From the NCBI GenBank assembly GCA_900768105.1, contig CAAGBQ010000033.1, positions 1 through 9,819 on the forward strand: DNA of 9,819 nucleotides. Direction: 5' to 3'. Positions 1 to 5,665 of the stretch are shown here, piece by piece. Origin of the DNA: Oscillospiraceae bacterium (GTDB lineage: Bacteria > Bacillota > Clostridia > Oscillospirales > Ruminococcaceae). Positions within the stretch are counted from its first letter, which is position 1; every line of letters starts with the position of its first letter. Position numbers and translations under genes: made by a program. Below the pieces are notes generated by a model that was given only the letters and a program-made list of their open reading frames with translations, made no database searches and had not been told where the DNA came from.

Positions 1-20
1 ACACGACGCTCTTCCGATCT
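1..20 (+). other. Illumina sequencing adapter remnant (artefact)
   Basis: These 20 bases (ACACGACGCT followed by CTTCCGATCT) are identical to the 3' end of the Illumina TruSeq read-1/universal adapter, which ends directly against insert DNA. Genomic sequence therefore starts at position 21. This is untrimmed adapter at a contig end and should be removed before any annotation. The identity is from my knowledge of the adapter sequence; a 20-base exact match at the very edge of a contig is hard to explain otherwise. Confidence 0.97.
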
Positions 21-23
21 CAT
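21..23 (-). CDS. start codon of the next pyr-operon gene, cut off by the contig end
   Basis: On the minus strand, pyrR is followed after 36 bases by a strong ribosome site, AGGAGG (at 35-30), six bases before an ATG at 23-21. Only the start codon is present; the adapter begins immediately after. In Firmicutes the gene after pyrR is commonly the uracil permease or aspartate carbamoyltransferase (pyrP/uraA or pyrB), but nothing in the window allows a choice. Confidence 0.6.
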
Positions 24-59
24 TGTTCTTTCCTCCTGATAATTGGTTTCTGTTTCTTT

Positions 60-596
60 TTATTTGCTGAAAATCTTGACTCCGCACTCGCCGTCGATGG
101 ACGGAACGCGGACGGAAACAAGTTCTTCACGGGAAGTGGGGATGTTCTTGCCAACAAAGTCCGGCCTGATGGGAAGCTCCCTGTGTCCGCGGTCGATGAC
201 CGCCGCAAGCTGGATATTTGCCGGGCGGCCCTGCTTCAGCAGGCAGTCGATGGCGGCTCGCGCCGTCCGTCCGGTATAAATAACATCGTCAACAAGAACA
301 ATGGTCTTTCCGGTAACGTCAAAGGGCAAATCAGATTCGCTTATCTTCGGAAAGCTCCCAAGCTCGGAAAGGTCGTCGCGGTAAAGCGTTATATCAAGCG
401 TTCCGACAGGAATTTCCGCACCCTCGATATTGAGGATATTGTCCCTTATCATCTCGGCAAGAGGAACCCCGCGCCGCTTGATTCCCACAAGGCAGAGGTT
501 TTCGGTTCCGCCGTTGCGTTCAAGAATTTGGTGCGACATCCGAATAAGGCAGCGCCTTAAAGTATCCGCATCCATAATTTCAGCTTTGAATTCCAA
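60..596 (-). CDS. pyrR: bifunctional pyr operon attenuator / uracil phosphoribosyltransferase PyrR
   Basis: PyrR binds UMP/UTP and the 5' leader of pyr mRNA, favouring a terminator when pyrimidines are plentiful; many members also make UMP from uracil and PRPP. The 178-residue protein has the usual family length. It carries the type I phosphoribosyltransferase PRPP loop (VLVDDVIYTGRT, residues 100-111), the TLYRDDL motif (70-76) and the conserved RGHRELPIRPDFVGKNIP stretch (136-153) typical of PyrR. The start is TTG at 596: it aligns with the family N-terminus and is preceded by AAAGGGCGG at a reasonable distance. An internal ATG at 575 would truncate the first strand. Expression is governed by its own attenuator at 629-731, and a further pyr gene begins at 23 on the same strand. 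Confidence 0.96.
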   Translation of the reverse strand: MEFKAEIMDADTLRRCLIRMSHQILERNGGTENLCLVGIKRRGVPLAEMIRDNILNIEGAEIPVGTLDITLYRDDLSELGSFPKISESDLPFDVTGKTIVLVDDVIYTGRTARAAIDCLLKQGRPANIQLAAVIDRGHRELPIRPDFVGKNIPTSREELVSVRVPSIDGECGVKIFSK

Positions 597-628
597 TCAA
601 AAAACCGCCCTTTCGTAATTTTTCCATC

Positions 629-655
629 AAAAAAAGCCTTGCCCTATGGCAAGAC
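629..655 (-). terminator. intrinsic terminator of the pyr attenuator
   Basis: In minus-strand RNA, GTCTTGCC pairs with GGCAAGGC across an ATAG loop (8 bp, one G-U), followed by seven Us at 635-629. It lies between the PyrR-binding loop and pyrR. The 5' half is also claimed by the antiterminator, so this is a regulated rather than constitutive terminator. Confidence 0.88.
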
Positions 656-731
656 CGCAGAAAAACACCCGGTATTCCGGTAAACTTGGTTTTCTGATCT
701 TGCCGGTCTCTCTGTACCGTCTTTAAAGATC
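648..731 (-). promoter_or_regulatory. PyrR-binding leader (pyr attenuator: anti-antiterminator and antiterminator)
   Basis: The minus-strand leader contains a stem GATCTT...AAGATC (731-696) with an inner CGGT/ACCG stem and the purine-rich ACAGAGAGACC loop typical of PyrR-binding elements (consensus around CNGNGAGG). Its 3' arm, GGCAAGATC (704-696), can instead pair with GGTCTTGCC (656-648), the 5' arm of the terminator. These mutually exclusive pairings give the known logic: PyrR-UMP holds the binding loop, frees the terminator arm and stops transcription; without it the antiterminator forms. A small CCGG-AATA-CCGG hairpin sits in between. Control of pyrR itself by the leader implies autoregulation. 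Confidence 0.88.
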
Positions 732-742
732 GTTCATCCAGT

Positions 743-771
743 ATACTACCATAAACCGCACAGGATTGCAA
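743..771 (-). promoter_or_regulatory. sigma-A promoter of the pyrR operon
   Basis: On the minus strand, TTGCAA (771-766) and TAGTAT (748-743) are separated by 17 bases. Transcription would start near 736, just ahead of the PyrR-binding stem, which is the correct layout for a pyr leader. Confidence 0.82.
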
Positions 772-854
772 GTGCTTTTTTCGATTTTTTTGCAAAATTT
801 TTTTTGGAAGGCGCCGCAGGCGCAAATATTTTGCGATATTCTGCGTCTTTATGG

Positions 855-883
855 TTGAAAGGCGCTTTTCACAAAGGTAAACT
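855..883 (+). promoter_or_regulatory. sigma-A-type promoter of the sigma/anti-sigma operon
   Basis: TTGAAA at 855-860 and TAAACT at 878-883 are 17 bases apart, about 45 bases before the TTG start at 927. It reads as a housekeeping promoter; I did not find a second distinct autoregulatory promoter. Confidence 0.55.
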
Positions 884-926
884 AAAAGGCGGAAGCCGAA
901 AATTCATTGCAAAGGAGGGTGCGCCT

Positions 927-1478
927 TTGGAAGATAAGGATATAATCGAGCTGTATTTTGCGCGGGACGAAGCCGCTGTTTCCGAAACGGAGAAAAAATA
1001 TTCCGTCTATTGCGGAGCCATCGCAAAAAATATACTTAATAAGAGGGAGGACGAGGAGGAATGTCTTAACGATACTTGGCTTTGTGCGTGGAACGACATT
1101 CCCCCAAGCCGCCCGAAGATTTTTTGCGCCTATCTCGGCAGGATTACGCGGAATCTTTCCATTGATTTGCTGCGCCGCCGCGGCGCACAAAAGCGCGGCG
1201 GGCCGGAGCTTATTTTAAGCGAGCTTGATGAGGCGCTTCCGGATAAAAACAATGTGGAGCGGGAACTTGACGGGCGGGAGCTTGCGGCCGCAATAAATGA
1301 ATTTATCCGTTCCCTTTCGCCAAAGGAAAGATTTTTCTTCCTGCGGCGGTATTGGTACTGCGATTCCGTCGGAGAAATCGCAAAGCAAAGCGGCGTTTCG
1401 CAGCAGCGCATAAGCCAAACGCTTTTCCGCCTGCGGGCGCGGCTTAAAAAGAAGCTTTCGGAGGAGGAATATATATGA
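927..1478 (+). CDS. ECF-like sigma-70 family RNA polymerase sigma factor
   Basis: A 183-residue small sigma factor that would direct RNA polymerase to a specific regulon. Region 2 spans about residues 25-85 (EEECLNDTWLCAW, then YLGRITRNLSIDLLRRR, the usual -10 recognition and core-binding segment). Region 4 spans about 130-180 (LSPKERFFFLRRYWY, then the helix-turn-helix VGEIAKQSGVSQQRISQTL). Region 3 is absent, as expected for group 4 factors. The start is TTG at 927, seven bases after AAAGGAGGG; an upstream in-frame ATG at 804 lacks a ribosome site and would add unlike residues. It overlaps the next gene by four bases (ATGA), implying coupled translation of a sigma factor and its partner. 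Which promoters it recognises cannot be told from here. Confidence 0.93.
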   Translation: MEDKDIIELYFARDEAAVSETEKKYSVYCGAIAKNILNKREDEEECLNDTWLCAWNDIPPSRPKIFCAYLGRITRNLSIDLLRRRGAQKRGGPELILSELDEALPDKNNVERELDGRELAAAINEFIRSLSPKERFFFLRRYWYCDSVGEIAKQSGVSQQRISQTLFRLRARLKKKLSEEEYI

Positions 1479-2734
1479 ATGCAGAGGAGCTTTGGCTTGC
1501 AATTGGCGAAGCGGAGGAAGGCCTTGTTGCCGAGGCAAAAAGCTTTCCCAAAAAGCGTGCGGGAAGCCTGCATATTCTGCTTGCGGCAGCAATAATATTG
1601 GCGCTTTCCGTTTCTGCAATGGCGGTTATGAAATACCGTGCGGAAATAAAAAATATATGGAGCGGAGAGAGGATTCCGGAAAGCACCGCTTCGGAAATAG
1701 AAAGCGGGACTGTTCCGATAGATGCGGAGGAATCCGCGGAGGAATATACCGCCGCAATTACGGAGGCGCTTTCCGACGGGCGCAATCTATATGTAGTCTG
1801 GCAGCTTGAAAGAAATGGCGAGCCTTTTCCGGAGGGAACAAACCTTGATATAAACCTTGATTTCGGCACGCTTACGGTAAATACGGATATGGGTTATATC
1901 GGCGGAAGAATAGAAACGGAAAATCCGAATATCCTTTCCGGCTATGTGGTAACGGATTGGAACGAAGCTATGCAAAATTCCGCGGCAGCCCTTACAATAG
2001 GAAATATAGAGGTGCCGTATACTTCCAAGGAAGGGGAATATGCGCCGGACTGGGCGTCGCTTTTTGCGGAGTGTGAATATGTCGATTTTCCGGATATAAG
2101 CTATATTCGCGGAAGCGACTGGCCGCGGGAGTATTTTCCGCAATACGGCAGGCTGGAGTATAAAATCGAGGATTCCAGCTGCAACATCATAGATTTTGCC
2201 TGCTTTGAGGAGGGATGGCTCTATCTTACGGTAAAAAATCCGGAACCCGTGCAAACGCTCAACGGTTCAAAATGGGTTTATGCTCTTGTTGACGGAGAAA
2301 CCGGCAAGGAAATTCCCTGCGAATACCGCCTTGCGGCGAGAGAAGCCGGCGAACCGCCGATTTGTTATTATGTGCTTGCATATAAAGCGGAGGAGGACGA
2401 TATAAAAAATTTTGTGCTCCAAAAACAGGGCGCCGTTCTGTATAAGCCGCTTACGGAGCAGGGCTTTCGCCTTGGATTTTCCGCAGAGGCGGTTTTGGAG
2501 GATACCGCGCTGCCCTGCGCCGTTTCCGGCGCGGAGATAAACTGCTCGCCGCTTTCATTAAGTATTTCCGGCGTGGAATTTTATGAGGAACCGGATGTTG
2601 AGATAACCGGCGGGGACGGAAAAACAATAGGCCTTCTTACCTATGACCCCAAAAACATACTTTTTGAAACGCCGGTTGACCCTTTGAGCATCGCGTCAAT
2701 AAAAATAAACGGCATTGAATACCTTGCGGGGTAG
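1475..2734 (+). CDS. single-pass membrane protein, probable anti-sigma/sensor partner of the ECF sigma factor
   Basis: The 419-residue protein begins with a short cytoplasmic segment containing LWLAIGEAEEGLVAEA, which resembles the conserved N-terminal motif of Firmicutes proteins encoded next to sigma-70 factors (from memory). One hydrophobic helix follows at about residues 30-51 (LHILLAAAIILALSVSAMAV), then an acidic extracellular region of some 365 residues rich in beta-type sequence with few cysteines. The ATG is 6 bases after GGAGGAGG and overlaps the sigma stop codon. Location and topology (N-in, large outside domain) suggest it holds the sigma factor at the membrane and senses an envelope signal. 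No zinc anti-sigma HxxxCxxC motif is present. The outer domain is not one I recognise. Confidence 0.78.
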   Translation: MNAEELWLAIGEAEEGLVAEAKSFPKKRAGSLHILLAAAIILALSVSAMAVMKYRAEIKNIWSGERIPESTASEIESGTVPIDAEESAEEYTAAITEALSDGRNLYVVWQLERNGEPFPEGTNLDINLDFGTLTVNTDMGYIGGRIETENPNILSGYVVTDWNEAMQNSAAALTIGNIEVPYTSKEGEYAPDWASLFAECEYVDFPDISYIRGSDWPREYFPQYGRLEYKIEDSSCNIIDFACFEEGWLYLTVKNPEPVQTLNGSKWVYALVDGETGKEIPCEYRLAAREAGEPPICYYVLAYKAEEDDIKNFVLQKQGAVLYKPLTEQGFRLGFSAEAVLEDTALPCAVSGAEINCSPLSLSISGVEFYEEPDVEITGGDGKTIGLLTYDPKNILFETPVDPLSIASIKINGIEYLAG

Positions 2735-2758
2735 CTCCGTGCTCAAAGCAGCAAAGCA

Positions 2759-2794
2759 AAAGCGTCCCGTGCTCATTTGAGCACGGGACGCTTT
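2759..2794. terminator. long hairpin between convergent genes, likely bidirectional terminator
   Basis: A perfect 17-bp inverted repeat, 2759-2775 and 2778-2794 (core GCGTCCCGTGCTCA), with a 2-base spacer. It lies 25 bases after the membrane protein stop and 79 bases after the nuclease stop on the other strand. The U-tract is short on both sides (CTTTGACTG on plus, CTTTTGCTTTG on minus), so termination efficiency is uncertain. The sequence CCGTGCTCA occurs once more at 2737-2745. Confidence 0.6.
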
Positions 2795-2823
2795 GACTGT
2801 TGAAACGAAATTAAAGCAGCCGC

Positions 2824-2863
2824 CCGCGGCGAAGGTGCTTTTGCCGCGGCTCTTTGTTTTTTT
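2824..2863 (+). terminator. second plus-strand terminator hairpin
   Basis: CCGCGGC (2824-2830) pairs with GCCGCGG (2843-2849) around a 12-base loop, followed by CTCTTTG and seven Ts. It would back up the first hairpin for transcription coming from the sigma operon and protect the convergent nuclease gene. Confidence 0.55.
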
Positions 2864-2872
2864 GGCAAAGCG

Positions 2873-3829
2873 TTACGGCTTGCATTTTCCGCAGGGGGCA
2901 TAGCCTTGGGCTATAAGATTTTCTCTTGTGCCCTTATATTCCTGCTTTGCGCTCTCTTTCATATCGGCAATGCCGGAGCAATCGGTGCGGTGAAATTTGT
3001 GCGTGTTTGTGTTCAAAATATATGTCATAATAACGCCATCCGGCTGCGGATTTTCGCGGCTTTCGCCGGTAGCGTAATCTATGATAACGCCGGGTTGCAC
3101 ATTATAACAAAAAACGCTGAAATAGACTCCGTCGCCTTCGTCCTCAACGGAATATCCCTCCATCCAAACGCCGCGAGCCACAAGCTCATCGGCAACGAAC
3201 ACCGGCGTAACACGGTAAAGAACATGGTTTTCCGTTTCTTTAACATAATCCGCCACAAGGTTTTCAAAAGGCAGCATACCGATAACATTAAGATAGCGCG
3301 TGCCGGTGATAAGGTTGCGCTTGTTGGTATTTTCGCCGGAAAGCTGATAGCCGATAAGGTGGCAGCGGTTATAAAGGGAGCGTCCGTCCACAAAATCGTA
3401 GCTTACGCTTTGCCAGCCGCTGGGCTTTACGCTGCTTATGGAGCCGCGCTCCTCCGTCGGCATAATTTCAAGGCAGACATTTGCAAAGGCAGCGCCGCAG
3501 CGCCCCAGTGAATCAAGGTCGCTGTATTGCTCAAAGGTTTCGGTTGTGATTTCGCTTTGGCTGAAGGTTGGTGCGTTGCCGTTTATTTCAACATACGGTT
3601 TGCCGCTGTATTCCGGAATTGCGGAATAGTCAAATACAAAGGTTTCCGAAGCTTCTGCTTCGGAAACACTTTGGGCAGGCTGCGGCGATTGCGAAGCAGG
3701 AGCTTCGCTTTCACCGCCGTCCTGCGGCGGATAAATTCCCTCGTCCGTAAGGTAAGGATAAATAAAAAACGCCGCCGCAAGCACACAGATTATCAGAACA
3801 GTTGCAAAAACGGCTTTATTCCTGCTCAC
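2873..3829 (-). CDS. exported DNA/RNA non-specific endonuclease with C-terminal Cys/His metal-site tail
   Basis: A 318-residue beta-beta-alpha-metal nuclease of the DNA-entry (EndA-like) type, expected to cut DNA outside the membrane. An N-terminal hydrophobic helix (residues 7-26) is an uncleaved anchor or signal peptide; a Ser/Pro/Glu-rich linker (35-62) follows. The catalytic motif is NRCHLIGYQLSG (154-165), a variant of DRGHL with His157 as base, then an Asn-rich segment ending NLITGTRYLN, where the metal-ligand Asn lies. The C-terminus (about 268-318) has HKFHRTDC and a final CGKC, an Ada-like zinc-site pattern known from other Firmicutes nucleases. GTG start at 3829 follows AAGGAGGTG and overlaps the upstream gene by 14 bases. 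Roles in nutrient scavenging or DNA uptake are inference. Confidence 0.88.
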   Translation of the reverse strand: MSRNKAVFATVLIICVLAAAFFIYPYLTDEGIYPPQDGGESEAPASQSPQPAQSVSEAEASETFVFDYSAIPEYSGKPYVEINGNAPTFSQSEITTETFEQYSDLDSLGRCGAAFANVCLEIMPTEERGSISSVKPSGWQSVSYDFVDGRSLYNRCHLIGYQLSGENTNKRNLITGTRYLNVIGMLPFENLVADYVKETENHVLYRVTPVFVADELVARGVWMEGYSVEDEGDGVYFSVFCYNVQPGVIIDYATGESRENPQPDGVIMTYILNTNTHKFHRTDCSGIADMKESAKQEYKGTRENLIAQGYAPCGKCKP

Positions 3830-4238
3830 GAAGGTACACCTCCTTCGTTATCTTTTCGTGAGATTTTCCGGCAAAGTCTGCGCTTTCCGCAAGGAACCAG
3901 CCGCCGGAAAGGTCAATATCAAAGTATATGTCCGCCGGATAGCTTCTGTTCCAGCGGTAGAGAATAATTTTTTCAATCCGTTCGGCGGCAATCTCCGGAG
4001 AGACTGTTTCCGCAAAGCAAAATTCACCCTGCGCCGCTTCAAAAAGAAAGTTATCGGAAACGCGGATATCCGCGCCCGCCGCCTCCTCCTTAAACTGGCG
4101 CAGGGAATAGGCGTTCATCCAAAGGGGCGCGCCCGCCGCGTCCGCAATTACGGCACGGCGCAAAGCCTCATCCCTGCTTTGTCGGCGGTGATTGAACGCC
4201 ATTCCAAGGCGGTCGTCAACCGCCGCCAAAAGTATCAC
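3816..4238 (-). CDS. conserved-looking protein of unknown function, coupled to GNAT and nuclease genes
   Basis: A 140-residue soluble protein that I cannot assign. It starts with hydrophobic MILLAAVDDRLGMAFN, has HRRQSRDEALRR (18-29) and PLWMNAYSLRQF (38-49), and ends with YFDIDLSGGWFL and a charged tail. No membrane segment, signal peptide or familiar catalytic signature is visible. The start is GTG at 4238, overlapping the stop of the preceding acetyltransferase as GTGA; its own 3' end overlaps the nuclease start by 14 bases. I have a faint impression of similar short proteins encoded in Clostridia, sometimes loosely labelled ribonuclease Z, but it has none of the HxHxDH metal motif of that enzyme. 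Coding status is well supported by the overlaps and by codon use like its neighbours. Confidence 0.75.
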   Translation of the reverse strand: MILLAAVDDRLGMAFNHRRQSRDEALRRAVIADAAGAPLWMNAYSLRQFKEEAAGADIRVSDNFLFEAAQGEFCFAETVSPEIAAERIEKIILYRWNRSYPADIYFDIDLSGGWFLAESADFAGKSHEKITKEVYLREQE

Positions 4239-4798
4239 TGTTCCTCCGTGCGGCGCACAATATCCGCAATTTCTTCCGGAGTGCGTTTGTATGCACGGCG
4301 ATAAAGCACCTCGCGCAGGGCTTCAAACTCCTCGCGGGTGATGTTTCTTCCGTATGTCATAAGGAGAAGGGGAACTTCGTTCCCGCCCTTTGAAATTGCG
4401 GGCTGAAGATAGGGATATTCGTTAAGGCAAAAACCGTTGCGCTTATAAAATCCCACCCGACGCACCGCCATTTCTCCCTCCGGCGGCTCCGCTTCCAGCG
4501 TTACCATTTTGCCAAGGTGCTTTACCATATCCTGAAGCATTTTTCCGCCGTTTCCACCGTTGCGGAATTCCGGAGCCATGGCAAAGTGGTCGATGTGCGC
4601 TTCTCCGCCAAGGTCCCAAACGGACATAAATCCTTTTATAATGCCGCTTTCGTCATCGGAAAGAATATAGATTTTATATGCCGGATCGGAAAGCAGCTTT
4701 TTGTGCTCCTCATAGGTTCCATGCTCGTCCCGCGGAAAGCTTTCTTCTATAATTTCAAATACTCGGTCAAAATCCTCCGGAACAAAATCTCTTATCAT
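4235..4798 (-). CDS. GNAT family N-acetyltransferase (first gene of the overlapping trio)
   Basis: A 187-residue acetyl-CoA-dependent acetyltransferase, substrate unknown. The acetyl-CoA pyrophosphate loop fits R-x-x-G-x-G at residues 79-84 (RNGGNG) after strand HIDHFAMAPEF; motif B is GFYKRNGF (116-123). The C-terminal ~35 residues (TREEFEALREVLYRRAYKRTPEEIA) form an extra helical tail beyond the basic fold. The ATG at 4798 follows GGAGG by 7 bases. Its stop overlaps the start of the unknown gene, so it heads a three-gene overlapping set ending in the nuclease. No clear promoter is visible in the 133 bases upstream, so read-through from the other GNAT gene is possible. Confidence 0.88.
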   Translation of the reverse strand: MIRDFVPEDFDRVFEIIEESFPRDEHGTYEEHKKLLSDPAYKIYILSDDESGIIKGFMSVWDLGGEAHIDHFAMAPEFRNGGNGGKMLQDMVKHLGKMVTLEAEPPEGEMAVRRVGFYKRNGFCLNEYPYLQPAISKGGNEVPLLLMTYGRNITREEFEALREVLYRRAYKRTPEEIADIVRRTEEQ

Positions 4799-4850
4799 AT
4801 ATGTACCTCCATAAAGATGTTTTAACTTTTTTCACCGCGGCAATTTCGTA

Positions 4851-4875
4851 AAAGCCTTTCCCAAGTGGAAAGCCT
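4851..4875 (-). terminator. weak terminator-like hairpin after the SSAT-like GNAT gene
   Basis: On the minus strand, AGGCTTTCC and GGAAAGGCTTTT can form an imperfect stem (one bulge) with a short T-tract. It could partly separate the 4932-5411 gene from the downstream trio; a weak hairpin is also compatible with read-through into one operon. Confidence 0.35.
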
Positions 4876-4931
4876 GCACAGGGAACCGAAATTTGTTCCG
4901 CAAACCAAAACCGCGGGCAGTTTACCGCAAA

Positions 4932-5411
4932 TCACTCCGCCGCTTTGGAAAGGCTTTCGCCCGCAAGGCGATAGGTGGTCCATTCATCCATCGGGCGCGC
5001 GCCCATGGAAAGGTAAAAATCAATGCTTGGGCGGTTCCAGTTAAGGCAAACCCATTCAAGGCGGCCGCAATCGCGTTCCACCGCTACCTGCGCAAGCTTT
5101 TTAAGCAGCGCTTTGCCGTAACCCTTGCCACGGTATTCCGGAAGAACAAATAAATCCTCAAGATGGATACCCGGCCTGCCGACAAAGGTGGAATAATTAT
5201 AGAAAAACAGTTCAAAGCCAACCTCGCGGTTATCGGCCACGGCAAAAATGACCTCGGCACGGTGTTCGTCAAAAAGCCATTTTTCCACAAGGGCGGGGGT
5301 GTTTATAACCTCGTCCGTCATTTTTTCATATTCGGCAATGCGCATTATAAAATCAAAAATAAGCTGCGAATCCTCCCGTTTTGCAAAGCGGAAGGTAAGT
5401 TCATCGGACAT
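4932..5411 (-). CDS. GNAT N-acetyltransferase, spermidine/diamine acetyltransferase-like
   Basis: A 159-residue acetyltransferase of the size and pattern of the SSAT/diamine N-acetyltransferase group. The acetyl-CoA loop is RGKGYG (94-99) following HLEDLFVLPEY, and the C-terminal part has LNWNRPSIDFYLSMGA (123-138) followed by WTTYRL, closely resembling SSAT proteins (whose equivalent reads close to DWNxPSINFYxxxGA). The presumed reaction is transfer of acetyl from acetyl-CoA to a small polyamine or amine; substrate assignment within this family is often wrong, so treat it as likely only. ATG at 5411 lies 8 bases after GGGAGA. An extended -10 promoter lies just upstream at 5450-5458. Confidence 0.87.
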   Translation of the reverse strand: MSDELTFRFAKREDSQLIFDFIMRIAEYEKMTDEVINTPALVEKWLFDEHRAEVIFAVADNREVGFELFFYNYSTFVGRPGIHLEDLFVLPEYRGKGYGKALLKKLAQVAVERDCGRLEWVCLNWNRPSIDFYLSMGARPMDEWTTYRLAGESLSKAAE

Positions 5412-5437
5412 ATTTATATTCTCCCGTATTTCAAATT

Positions 5438-5458
5438 TGATATAATGCCATTATATCA
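5438..5458 (-). promoter_or_regulatory. extended -10 promoter overlapped by a perfect palindrome
   Basis: On the minus strand TGATATAAT (5458-5450) is an extended -10 element, 39 bases before the GNAT start codon; the -35 is poor. The same bases form a perfect 10-1-10 inverted repeat (TGATATAATG-C-CATTATATCA, 5438-5458), so an equivalent -10 exists on the plus strand too. The dyad could be an operator, or a coincidence of AT-rich promoter sequence. Confidence 0.5.
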
Positions 5459-5478
5459 TAATTGCGTTGAAAAAGAAA

Positions 5479-5647
5479 GCGGCGCTTTGGAAAAGCGCCG
5501 CATGGTAAGTCAGAAAAATATGTGTTTCCGGAAAGGAAGATAGCAACGAAAGAAACCCATCGGGGGTGTCTTTCGTTTTTGTTCGGCTCATCTTATCAAA
5601 AAAACTTGTTTTTTGATAAGATGAGCGGCGCTTTTCCAAAGCGCCGC
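5479..5647. repeat. nested-hairpin element bounded by a 23-bp inverted repeat
   Basis: A 23-base arm at 5479-5501 (starting GCGGCGCTTTGGAAAAGC) recurs exactly in reverse complement at 5625-5647; each arm is itself a hairpin (GCGGCGCTT/AAGCGCCGC). Inside lie two more stems: 5545-5577 (AACGAAAGA/TCTTTCGTT with inner ACCC/GGGT, followed by Ts on the plus strand) and 5587-5625 (a perfect 17-bp stem, CTCATCTTATCAAAAAA, with a 5-base loop). It fills the gap between the cupin and GNAT genes. It could be a small non-autonomous mobile or palindromic repeat, or stacked terminators. I found no target-site duplication at the edges. Confidence 0.65.
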
Positions 5648-5665
5648 CCTCATCGGATTTTGTGT

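Noticed and set aside
580..825. Minus-strand open frame across the pyr leader, including a short MEKLRKGGFLIGIQS peptide
   Set aside because: It runs through the promoter, attenuator and terminator and overlaps the pyrR start in another frame. The RNA structures explain the sequence fully, so a leader peptide is not needed.
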